Source of the DNA: Zhengitettix transpicula
Taxonomy: Eukaryota; Arthropoda; Insecta; Orthoptera; Tetrigidae
Length of the DNA stretch: 64,000 nt
Direction of reading: 5' to 3'
Assembly: GCA_037074705.1 (NCBI GenBank)
Contig: CM073593.1
Coordinates: 20,425,001 to 20,489,000, forward strand
Part shown: positions 1 through 12,500 of the stretch, piece by piece
Position numbering within the stretch: the first letter of the stretch is position 1
How the letters are laid out: each line of letters starts with the position of its first letter
Translations under genes and position numbers: made by a program
Notes under the pieces: generated by a model
Told to the model about the DNA's origin: nothing
What the model saw: only the letters and a program-made list of their open reading frames with translations
Database searches by the model: none

Positions 1-183
1 GCTGAGAAGGATCAACTACAGTATCACTTGTAATTGCAAACTGTAGGAACTTCTGTGTTTGGCTAACGATTGATGGACGGCATAAATTAACAGGATTTCC
101 TAAACAGTGCAAGAAACGGAACCAGCTCTGAGCGATACAGTCATGGCTAGCACCAGGAGGAATAAGCTGAGTATCTTCTTCTG
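1..183 (-). CDS. RALGAPB: RALGAPB coding exon 5 (cut by window edge)
   Basis: Acceptor TTACAG, then [27 protein letters not shown] and on to the left edge with no stop. The frame matches the phase left by exon 4. Confidence 0.9.
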
Positions 184-3100
184 CTGTAATTAAATAAGTT
201 ATATCAATAATATGGATAAGAAAGAGAGAGAGTAGCTTTAGTAACATGAGAATAAAGGTTGGGTCATCAAGTTGGGCAGGCTATGTATTTCAAATTTTTA
301 GAAGTCTTATACTCTTTCAGGAAATGGACTGTTCTTCGTGTTACATTACTTCTCAACATTAATACAGACTGGTACATACAACAGGCAGCACCAACTCCCA
401 CCCTTTCATAAGCTAATAAACACTAACTCTCTCAAGAACAGGTTACAGCATAAGAAATTTCTCACACTCACAAAAAAATTGACAATAACAAAAATGTAAG
501 AAAAGAGAAGAAAGATTAAATCTATATGTGTACATACATACAACCCCCAAATCCTAAAATGTAATACTAATCTTGGCCCTTACGATCATTATATGATTAA
601 AGGACTGACCTTGAAATTAACTCGTATTATAAGTGTCATTGTTCATGTCAGGGACACTGAAACAATAGATTCGACACTAATATTGCTTACATTGAGTCAT
701 TTTTAATTTTCTCACCCCCCCCCAACATCTCACTATGACAAAGGTGACATAAATAGAACTTATTTTGGCCAGGCACACAGTTCAGACCTTCTTTCCTGAC
801 AAAGGGGATCAGACCCTTGAAAATTTCAAACAATTTTTGTGTTCAACTGGACCAACTGTTGATTTCAGGTAATTCAACTACACTCTCTCTCTCTTTCCTA
901 TCCAAATGTGTTATTTAATTTGACCTCATCTCATTTTCCTTAAGTGTTATAAATAAAATCAACAACTGTTGATTTCAAGTATCAACTATGCTCTCTCTCT
1001 CTTTCCTATCCAAAATTATTTAATTTGACATCATCACAGTTTCCTTAAGGTTTTATGTATATAAATAAAATAACTGGTATGAAAAGGAATGTGTGCTTAT
1101 TAAAAACAGATGGCCTCTGTTACAATGTTAAGACAGGAGAAAGTTTTTCAAATTATCAGAGTCCTTCCTCCAGAGGGAATGCACATGAAGAGTCACAAGG
1201 TTATGTGGCATAAATATGAAAGGTTGAATTTCCACTTCCTCATAAATACACTCAACACACTAGAATCAACACTTAAGCATAAGGTGGCATAACAAAATTT
1301 TCCAAACACTGTGGTCTACAGAGATGGCTGTTGGAAATGTGAGTAGTTTATTAAATTTAAAAGAAAATATTCTTTCAAAAAATAATGGTAATTGGCTTAC
1401 CATGTTTTTGTAATTTGAAATGAATGTTAACGAATGTGCATGTTTCACAAAAATCTTACATATTTTTATTTCGGGGAAAGATGGTCCATACATAAATTCC
1501 AACAATCTTGCAGTAAGAATAATATTAACTCTATTCCATTGTTCTACTAGAGTTACTCGGTGCCTCCAATTCATGCATGTTTCTCTCAGAGTTTTCCATA
1601 ATGGTGGAGAAGGAAAACATCGAACACATGCCAGTAGCCAAACTTCAAACAACACACTAAGCACTCTTTCACACAACTGGTCACCAACATCATCTGCAAA
1701 ATTAATATGTCACAACTTATTTATTCATACAATTGTACAGAATATGTATAGATAATCAATGACAACAAAATGTAATAATTAACACTCCATCAGGCACACC
1801 TTGACCTCATTGATTCACCCTGCCTCATCTAAAAATTGTCACCAATATACACCCCAGTAGCTCCCCTCTTCTAGTGTCACTGACACTAGTAAGTCAGCTT
1901 GTGATTTTCATTTTCATTTCTGCTTCTAACAGGGAGTATTTTTTACTCTTCAGGTACTGGGAGTATTTTTGACACTTTAAGAGTAACAAGAGTATTTTTG
2001 ATTCTCCTGTCATTGTCAGAATGATTTTTCAGTCTCTTATGATATTTGGTGTATCTCCGACTCCCTGAAGGTGCCGGGAATATTTTTTACTCTATTACAG
2101 TACAGAAACTATTTTTGATTCTCTTAACATAAAGAAAGTATTTTTGTCTTGAGTATTTTTATTCCATTATTCTATCGGACATGGACTTCCAGCCAAAAAC
2201 TGTTTTGTGCAAGAATAAGGAAGGCACAATCATAGATGGGATGGATTATTTTGATAAATTACTGTAACTCAATGCATCTCATCAGTTTGATGGTATGGAA
2301 CATATTGAACTACAAGAAGACGAAAATATAGTTGAAACATCACCTACATACAAAAATCTTTCTAATATTTTATTTTCAAGACTTTCCCCATATGTTGAAA
2401 AGATTGTAGGGGATTACTAGTGCAGAGTTGAGGCAGGAAGATTGGCCAATGAACAGATATTTAATATCAGTGCAATAAAAAGAGAAAAGTATACAATTTG
2501 GAATTGAAATGCAACACCTAAAATAATTCTGTATAATGTACTTGTGAAACTAATATTAACTTATGCAGCTAAGATGTGGGTGTTAAAGCAAACAGATGAT
2601 AAAAGCACTTCATATTTTTTAAAGGAGGATATTGAAAGCATATTTGGAGTAGTCAGAGAGGGAGATCAAAGGAGGGACAGATACAATTATGAACTATATA
2701 AATTATTTAATGAGCCAGATATTGTTACATATATTAATATTGGTAGAAAGGGCTGGGCAGGTCATATAATTAGGATAGAGAACTGGACTGTTAAAAATGT
2801 CTTTATTACTAAACTCCAGAATGGGCAAGACAATACCCACGAAATAGAAATCCTTCTCCTGTCCAAAGCCAAACTCATGCCCTCCCACTGCCTCAACTTC
2901 CATGGGTATAAAACGTATAGAACAGATCACCCTGACTCCACTAGAAAAGGAGGGTCCACCATCCTCATAAAAAATCCATTAATTATAGTGAACATCCTCC
3001 CATAAGTCCAATGAATTACAAGCAAACACTAAACCTCAATAACAACCAATCAATTAACATAGCCAGCTTCTATTCTTCCCCTTCTATAGCTCTTCCATAC

Positions 3101-6100
3101 GATTTTTGGTTGAAACTCCTCAGTTCATGCCATTCTACCTTCATAATAGGAGGAGACTTCAATTCTATGCACCCCCACTTTGTATCCAGAATTCCTAATC
3201 CCAGAGGAAACAACCTATACACCTTAATCCTCCACAACCACACCATATTATTTTTACACCTGAACCCACCTATTATCTGCACAATGCAAGATCTCCAGAT
3301 ATCCTTGACTTCTTTATCTGTTTTAAATCCTCCCACTAATTTACAAAATCTTCAGTACTACACGAAATTTCCTATCACCTCCCTTATCTCGCCCATCTTA
3401 ATCTTACTTTTTCTGAACTCTCTTCTCTCTTCTCTTTTTTTTTTTTTTTTTTTTATTAAAGTTAACTTTTAGTCCGGAGACTTTACAGTTGTGATAATAA
3501 TAATGATAACAGTATTTACAATTGTAAAAATTAACAAATAAGAAGGTATTTACAATTTATAAATATTTAACATGTAAACTTGTGGTCTTGGATATGACCC
3601 TTGTCATTCCAAGTTAGAGACGAGAGAAGTAGATTAACATGTTTACCGCATATTAGCAAAAACAGGCATGATGTTAGCGATCAATCTGTTCATTGGGGAA
3701 ACTGCATGTTTGAGGCGTTAAGGATGTTGGGGCAGATGGGAAAAGCGGATATAATAGGGAGTATGTAGTGCCAGTTGGTAGGAGGGCTAGAGTTAGGTAA
3801 TTCCAGAGTGATTTAGGGGGAGGATGATGTCAATTGGGAGTTTACGTTTTAGTCTGCGATTTTGTGAAGGAGGGGGTGGGTTACTGTAGAATAGCTCAAT
3901 GGTGGGATTTGGATGGTTGATAGAGCTGTTTATTAAGGACTTGGTAGATTTCTGAATTATGGCAAGGATTAGGGGAATTTCAAGGTCTTTGTGGATAACT
4001 GAGTTGCGAAGATACCAAGGGGAATTTGATATTAGACGGAGAATTTTGTTTTGTTTGGTTTGTATTTTGTTGGAGTGGGAATAGGCAGTGCATCCCCATA
4101 TGGCACATGAGTACGACCATATGGGGCGGATTACGGATAGATAGAGGAGTCTTTTGGTGCTAAGGGATATGGGAGATTTCCTGTTTATAAGAGGGAAGAG
4201 TTGTTTTATTTTGTTGCTGATTCTGGAGGTAATGTGGGCTATGTGAGGTTTCCATGATAATTTGGAATCAAGGATAACGCCTAGGTATGGTGTAGTTTGT
4301 TGGATAGGTATTTTGGTGCCATTGAGAAAGAAGGAGTGGTTGAGGGAATGTTTGGTTTTAAGGGTGAAGGGAATGATTGTGGATTTGGTTGGGTTTATTT
4401 TGATTCTCCATTTTTTAGCCCAGCTTTCAATATCATTGAGGGCGATTTGGAGTTTTTTGGAGCCCGAGTCTAGAGAGGATGTTTGAAGGAGTATGGCAAG
4501 GTCATCTGCAAAAAGTACTGTTTGAGTAGATTGGTTTTGAGGTATGTCGTGAAAATATATGTTGAAGAGGAAAGGGCCTAGGATGCTGCCTTGGGGGACG
4601 CCGGAGGAAATAGGGTAGGAATTTGAAATGGTATTATTAAATTTGACAGAGAAGGAGCGGTTAGTAAGATAATTATTAAGGATTCTGAAGAGGGAATCAT
4701 TCAGAGGGTCTATGATTTTGGAAAGTAGAGATTGGTGGTGTACTTTATCAAAAGCTTTTTCTGCATCTAGAAAGGCACCAATGCACGAGTTATTGGTGTC
4801 GAAGGAATTGTTGATGTAGGATGTCACTGAGTAGAGTTGATGGGTGCAAGAGTGTTTGGGCCTAAAGCCGTATTGGACAGAAGGAATGATGTGGGTTAAT
4901 TCTTTCCTAAGGAGGGGAAGAAGTAGTTTTTCGAACAGTTTGGATAGAGAGGGGAGGAGACTGATAGGTCTATAACTATTGGGACAGGATTTGGGTTTGT
5001 TTGGCTTTGGGATCATTATTATATGTGCGTGCTTCCAGGCTATTGGGTAATATGTAGTACGGATGATTGCATTGAAAATGATTGTTATTAGGGTTGAAGC
5101 TTTTTTAGGGAGGTTTTTCAGGTGGAGGGGAGTGATAAGGTCATGACCGGCGGAGTGTTTATTTTTTAATTTGTTTATGGTTGAGCGGACTAGGGGAGGA
5201 CTAAATAGTTTAGGTAGAGGTGACAGTTGAAGAGGTTGGAGGAGAGTGCTTTTTATCTTGTTATTGTGGTATAAGTTACTTGTTTGGTTTGGAGAGAATT
5301 GGGATGTGAGAATGTTTGCGAATAGATTAGCTTTATTAGCTGGCGAGGTATACCATTGGTTTTGATGTTTGAGAGGAGGGATATCACAATGAGGTTTGGT
5401 TAGGATTTTTGTTTTTCTCCATATGGAGTAGTCGGAGGAATTCAGTTGTTGAAGATGATTAAAGTAGTTTGCGTCGAAGATGTTTTTTAATGCTAGTTTG
5501 AGCTGTCGGGAAATAGTGTTATAGTGGGATTTGTCAGCTGGGTGTTTAGTTACAATCCATCTTTTACGGGAATATTTTTTTGTGTGCAGAAGGTCTTTTA
5601 TGATAGGGTTTAGGGGATATTGACAACGTTTTTTGGTTGGGGGTGGTAAGCGGGAATCTGATGCAGAAGAAAGGATGACTGTTTGAAAGTTGTCAAGAGC
5701 TGTGTCAATATCGGAAGGAGATTTGAGAGGAATTTGTAAATTTATTTGTTGGTCAATGAGAGAAGAGTAACGTTGCCAATTTATGTATTGGCTATTTATA
5801 TTCGGAGAAGCGATTGGATTTACAGTAAGATTAAGATGGGCGACATAAGGGAGGTGATCTGAGGAAAGTTCGTGCATTACTGAAGATTTCGTAAAGTAGT
5901 GGGAGGTTTTAAAACAGATAAAGAAGTCAAGGATATCTGGAGATCTTGCATTGTCTGGATAAAAGGTGGGCTCTGGAGGGAAGATAATTTGGTGTGGTTT
6001 ATTGAGGATAAAATTGTATAGGTTGTTTCCTCTGGGATTGGGAATCCTGGATCCAAAATGGGGATGCTTAGCATTGAAATCGCCTCATAAAATGAATGGA

Positions 6101-9100
6101 GAATGGCATGCATTTAGGAGTTTAGACCAAAAGTCATGTGGAAGAGTTATAGAAGGGGAAGAGTAGAAGCTGGCTATGTTAATTGATTGGTTGTTAGCGA
6201 GGTATAGTGTTACTTGTGTTAATTGGAATTCTTTGGTCGTTATGGGAGGAAGCTCATTATGATTAGTGGAGTTTTTGATAAGGATAGCGGATCCTCCTTT
6301 TCTGGTGGAATCAGGGTGGTCTGCTCTATACGTTTTGTATCCATGGATGTAGAGACGGTGGGAGGGCGTGAGTTTGGTTTCGGACAAAAGGAGGATTTCT
6401 ATTTCGTGTGTATTTAGAAAAAGGGAAAGTTCGTGGAATTTGTTGGATACTCCTCGGGCATTCCATGTGCATATGGAGAAGTTTTTGTGAGGATGAGGGT
6501 TCATTTATTTAGCTTCAATAAGCTTGGGTAGTAGGGTTGAAAGGAGATTAATAAGTGGAGTGATGAGGGAGATGAGGCTATCAATTTTGGTGCAAAACGA
6601 TATTAGTATTTGGTCTTGGTTCGAAGTGTTAGCTTGGGTTGATTGTGAAGGATGTTGTACTTGTGAATAAGGGGTATTTTTTTGGATACTGGCGTAGGAA
6701 TGGACCTTGCTATTTTTAATAGATGTAGGTTGGGGAGCAGTGTGATTGGGAGTGCAGTTTGAGGTTGATGAGGTAGAGGGTTTGTTGTAGAAATTGTGAA
6801 GCGATTTATAATGTGGACAGCCCCGGTAGTTCGCAGTGTGTGGGCCTTTGCAATTGGTGCAAGTTGGGGTAGAGGATTTTGGGTTAGGACACTTGGATGA
6901 AAGGTGATAGGATTCGCAGCGGACACAGCGGGGGGGATTGTGGCAATAGTTTTTTGAGTGACCGAAGGCTTGGCACTTCATACATTGGACTATGGATCTT
7001 TTAGGTTTAGGAGGTTCAATTTTTACATTGCAGTGGTATAAAGTAGTTATTTCAAAGATTGTATGGTTTTTGGGGTCAGGGGAAAGGTCCAGGAAAAATA
7101 AGGGAAGCGTTGCTTTTGTGACCGGATGTCTAACGGGTAGAATTTGGGCAGGTGAATAACCTAATTCTTTAATTTCAGTTAATATAATATTTGTATCAGA
7201 ATTTGGGTGAAGGCCTCTGATAACAACTCTGAACTTCCTCTCTTCTCTAACTTGGAATGTGTGAAATTCAGCTTGGTTTTGTTCAAGGTATTTGATGACT
7301 GTTCTAAAGTCATTTATTGATTATGTTTTTAATTTGAGTTTGTTATCTGCCATGTTATATATAAATTTATCACCGCAGATTGTTTTTAACTGATTAAGAA
7401 AGGTGTTAACATTATTGATGTTGCTGATGAAAATGGGAGGGGGTAGCACTTGGCGAGTTGTGGCGGGAGGTGTACTATCTGTAGATTCTTCTTCATTTTG
7501 AAGAATTTGGAAGCGGTTTGAGGTGAGAAAAGGAGAGTTTTGATGAGAGTTGTGGTTGTTTGATATCGTATGGTTTGGGATGCTTGGTGGAGTAATTGAG
7601 GGAAAGCCTTTTCTTTTTTTTGAAGAAATAGTTTTAAAAGCTGGGGAGAGAGGGATAGGTAATTCATTGGATTCTGTTGAGTGCTGGTTAAGGTTTTCAC
7701 CTTCGAGATCCATGTCCATGATGAGGCTGGACCCTCGAGGTGGGGCTGCTGCGTTGCGATGAAGATGCTCTTGTAGATGTAGTAATGTAGATGATCTAGA
7801 CGAAGTAGTGCCGACGGATAAAACTGGATGATGTTTTTCAAGTCTTGAATATTCCACTCGGCGTACTCCGATGTGTCCACATGAAATGCCGGTGTTGTTC
7901 CACACGTTCTTAGACAAATGGGCACTCGTGCGGGCAAGTAGTACACAAAGCGTACGTCTGTACTGCTTGACTAGCAGGAGTGAAGTACTCTCTTCTCTGA
8001 GTACAAATAGCCACTTCATAAATTGGCAACATTACACTTCCTTCATACACTCACTAATCAATCTACAAATTCCTCTCAAATCTCCTTCTGACATTGACAC
8101 AGCCCTTGACTACTTGCAAACAATCACCCTTTCTTCTGCATTAGCTTTCCCACTTTCCACCCTCAACAAAAAAAATGCTGTTCATATCCCTTAAACCCTA
8201 TTATAAAATACCTTCTACACAAAAAAAAAAACTCCCATAAAAGATGGATTGCATCTAAATACCCAGCCGACAAAACCCACTATAACTCTATTTCCCCAAC
8301 ATCTCAAACAAACATTAAAAGACATCTTTGGCACAAACTACTTTAATCATCTCCAACAACTGAATTCCTCCAACTACTCCATATGCAGAAAAACCAAAAC
8401 CCTCACCAAACCTCATTGTGATATCCCTCTTCTAAATTATCAAAACCAATGGTATACCTCTCCAGTCCATAAAGCTAAATTCGTAAATATTCTCACATCC
8501 CAATTCTCTCCAAACCCAACCATCAACTTCCACCACAAGAACAAGATTAAGAACACACTCCTCAAACTGTCACCTCTACCTAAACTATTCACTGCTCCCC
8601 ATAACCACTCTACCTTAAACAAACTCAAAAATAAACACTCCGCTGGATACAACCTTATCACTCCCCTCCACCTGAAATACCTCCCTAAAAAAGCTTCTAA
8701 CTTAATCACAATCATTTACAATGCAATCATCTGTACAACATATTACCAAACAGCCTGGAAGCACACACAAACAATGATGATCCCCAAGCCAAACAAACAT
8801 AAATCTTGTCTTAATAGTTATAGACCCATCAGTCTCCTCCCTTCTTTTTCCAAATTGTTCAAAAAACTCCTTCTTCCCCTCCTTGGAAAAGAATTAACCT
8901 CCCTCATTCCTCCTGTTGAATACAGCTTTAGACCCAAACATTCTTTGCACCCATCAACTTTACTCAGTTCATAAATCCACCAAATCCCTAATAAATAGCT
9001 CCATCAACCACCCAAATCCAACCATTGAGCTCTTCTACAGCAACCCACCCCCCTCCTCAACCACAAAAATGCAGACTCAAATGTAAACTCCCAATTGATA

Positions 9101-9457
9101 TCATCCTCCCCCTAAATCAATCTGGAATTACGTAACTCTAACCCCACCCACCAACAGGCACTACATACTCTCTAAATATCCATTCTTTCCATCATCCCCA
9201 TAACCTCCTTAATGAATTTCATGACAAGAACTTTCCCCAATGATCAGATGGCTCCCAAACATCATGCCGGCAAACCTACGTTAATATGTGTAAACAAGTT
9301 AGCCCGTTCCTGTTGTATCTAACTTGGAATTACAAGGGTCATATCCTAGAAGTTTACTTGTTAAATATTTACAATTGTAAATACTATTATTATGTTAAAT
9401 TATCACAACTGTAAAGTATTCAGACTAAGACTTAATTTTAATAATAATAATAATAAT

Positions 9458-9522
<65 letters not shown>

Positions 9523-12500
9523 ATATTGGTATGGAAAGGACAGAGAGATAGGTTGTGGCTTACCTGAAAATGAAGTGTGGTGTCGCCATATCTCTCTGTC
9601 CTTTCTATACCAATATTACAATTTTTTTTGACAAAGTCACATCCTTACTATTATAATTTATATAGAGATGCTTCACATTAAATCAAACATCACAGCGATT
9701 CATGTACAGACACTGTGAAACTCAACAATTGCTATGATCTCTGTCATTGTGTTTTCTTTGCTTTTGAGTTTTGTCAACTGACTAGTGCAGTTGTGTCACT
9801 CTAGGCTCTTCTTACTACCTGAAGAAAGGGACAAGGATCCCAGAAACATGGTGTGGTATTTATATTATCACTTATTTTGTTTGAATTTGGCTATATTTTT
9901 AATTAGCCATAAATTTTTCCTTACAATCATAAGAGGCTCAAAATATATATCCAATTATAGCAGTTACAATTTGTCCAGAATTGAAGAACATTTATTCAAC
10001 ACAAATAATAAAATAGCTTTGGGAGGCACAACAGTAATTGCAACAGTAATTTAATATTTATTCAAGATGCAGAAAATTGAAACACTTGGCATAACAAAAA
10101 AGAAGCCTGTGTTGCTCTTTTATAATACTATTAAATGCAGTCTTGAAGTGATTTCCATAAATTTTCTTACATACCTTTAACAGTTGGTGGTGCAAGTAAT
10201 GTATCATTAATGGCAAGCAAAAAGAGTAGAAGAGCTTCCCATGTCTGTCGGTCCAATTTAGATGATTGATGGGCAAGAGTTTGTAATGTACGAAGAACTC
10301 TATGACAAAGCACAGCTTGCCGGTTTATTGTGTCTGCTCCTAAATAAATAAGCAGCGAGTAGTAAGATACGTACAGCAATCAATGTTTCCATCATATAGT
10401 TTTTTCAATAATTTATATTAACTTTAGAACAGAATTTTGGAACAAAGGATGGAAGTAAGTGTATGATTAAAAAAAAGTACAATTTATTTGATAAATATGG
10501 CCCTACATACAGCATCATCAGGGTTGAATTGAATTGTGAATTCTCTGTAGGAGAATTCAGATCCTGTCACTGAAAATTTGAATGCCTTGTGCCATGGGGA
10601 CTTTCCTTTTAAAAATGGCCTTTCTTTTCAATTCATATTATCATGTTATATTAGTGTCAACACCCATCAATTCTTGAACTTTAAACAAATTTATAACATG
10701 CAGTTTGCACACATGTGGCATGTGTGCAAACTGCATGTTATAAATTAGAAATTTTTTAATCTAAATTTACTTATAATAAATTATAACAATTTAATTGAAA
10801 CTGTACACCTGAAGAGGTCCCAATCAGGGATGAAACATTGAATTTGTTAAATATTAAGTTTTAAATTTGATAATAAATTTTTCTGACTGATATGCTGATG
10901 TTTATAATATTTACGTATTTTAAAAGAAGTCAGATTATTATAATTGTTAATTCTTGAACTTATTACCACATCAAAAAAGTGTTATTAATTTATATTGCTT
11001 CTTGCTAAGATGTTTCTTCTGCAGCTCAAAGCAAGCCAATTAAACTTAAATTTTTACAGACACTGATATTTCACAGTTTTCAGTAACTTTCAAAACCGAA
11101 CAATAAATAAATGAATAATTTATGTAAGATGGGAAATTAAAAATAAGAAAGAAAGCCAAATACAGACAAAACATTGATAATATAAAAACTGCACAACGTA
11201 TCTGGAAGCAAGAGCCTACAGAGACTCAAACAAACAGCTTCTGAGTTTTGTCAACTGACTTGAGCACACAAAAGCTTTTGCTTTGTCTCTATCTAGGCTC
11301 TTGCATTTTTTCTGCACTCAAAGAAAGGAACAAGGCTTCATAAACATTGTGTGGTATTTATATTATGACTTTTTTGGCTCTTTCTTATTATCAAACAATA
11401 AATAATTATGTGTGATTTGCCAAAATTGGGATAAAATGTGTGTAAGTGCACAACACAAAAAATAATTCAATGCTGCATGTTTTGTACTATCATATTTTGT
11501 TGGTTTCATTCTTCTCAAATAAATGTAACTTTTATATTAAATTCACACATTTAATACATCCTCACATTTCATACAAAAACCTTAAAATCTCCCTCCCCAA
11601 ACACCACGAATTACCATAATATATATGTGTTAATATAGTGAAAATTACTATAACTACTTTCAAAGTAGTGGGCTTGGCAATAGCACAATTTCCCAGAAAT
11701 GACATTAATTTTGGGTTACTTCTGGAGCATATGTTTTGGAATTGTCTACATTTAAGTCACGTCAGTCTGTATATGTTCTCTTGATTTAAGTTGCATTTTA
11801 AACTTGGGAATAGACAAATTCATAAACATATCAAGGGAAATAGGAAAAATTCCATGGATACTGTTTTTGTCTAAGAATGTCTGAATCAGATATGAAAATG
11901 GATGCTCATGCCATCAAAGCCCAGATGATTCTGTAAATGGTTTTTACCAGTTTTTGATAAAATTTAATGCATTAATGCTGCTATCTGATCACAATTAACA
12001 ATTTGACATAAACTCACAACACTTTATCACTATATGCTTTTTAATGGGTGAGGCAAAAATCATTGCATGAGAACAAGTTTCTGCTCTATACTTTCATCCA
12101 AGGATACCTCCTGTACTTAAATTGTTTGCAAGGGGAAAATTAAGGTTTATATTTGTTTAACAGACTTTGTAAATATATGTTTCTGAAAGAATTGTATCTG
12201 TTCAATTCTGCATATGTACCAAGTAATATAATTACTCAAAATTTTTTCATTTATTTCACTTAAAGAAACTTTATCCAAAGTATGAGAAAAATTACATTAA
12301 AAGTATTTTAAATGACTAAATCTTGCTTCTACAATACTCCAAAATCAGAAAGTTCCTTATTCTAAATCCAACAGAACAAAATAATTGTTTTTATTACCTA
12401 AATCCAAATAAGGAAAGGCCCAGACTTGAAAAAGAATAAATTGCATTAAATAAACATATCAGTACAAGGCAAAACAATCATCTACTAATAAGATGTACTA

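Larger units (their letters stand above)
3438..8018 (-). mobile_element. Near full-length Jockey-clade non-LTR retrotransposon
   Basis: Read on the minus strand: 5' leader (8018 to 7720), ORF1 (7719-6505), ORF2 (6504-3793), 3' UTR, then a poly(A) that appears as poly(T) at 3438-3456. ORF1 stop and ORF2 start abut (TAA ATG at 6507-6502), suggesting coupled translation. Each ORF carries one in-frame stop and no frameshift, so the copy is recent but dead. Copies of the same family lie at 2833-3437, 8019-9441 and 54450-56075. The exact 5' end is inferred from the start of the opposing copy at 8019. Confidence 0.88.

Noticed and set aside
1420..1755. 111-codon plus-strand frame
   Set aside because: Antisense of RALGAPB exon 4, which is supported by homology and splice sites.
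3438..8018. Frameshift in the Jockey endonuclease region
   Set aside because: On re-reading, the two open parts are in the same frame; the break is a single TGA substitution, not an indel.
10690..10744. Perfect hairpin as a microRNA precursor
   Set aside because: Three-nucleotide loop, no bulges and no flanking lower stem; not a canonical precursor.
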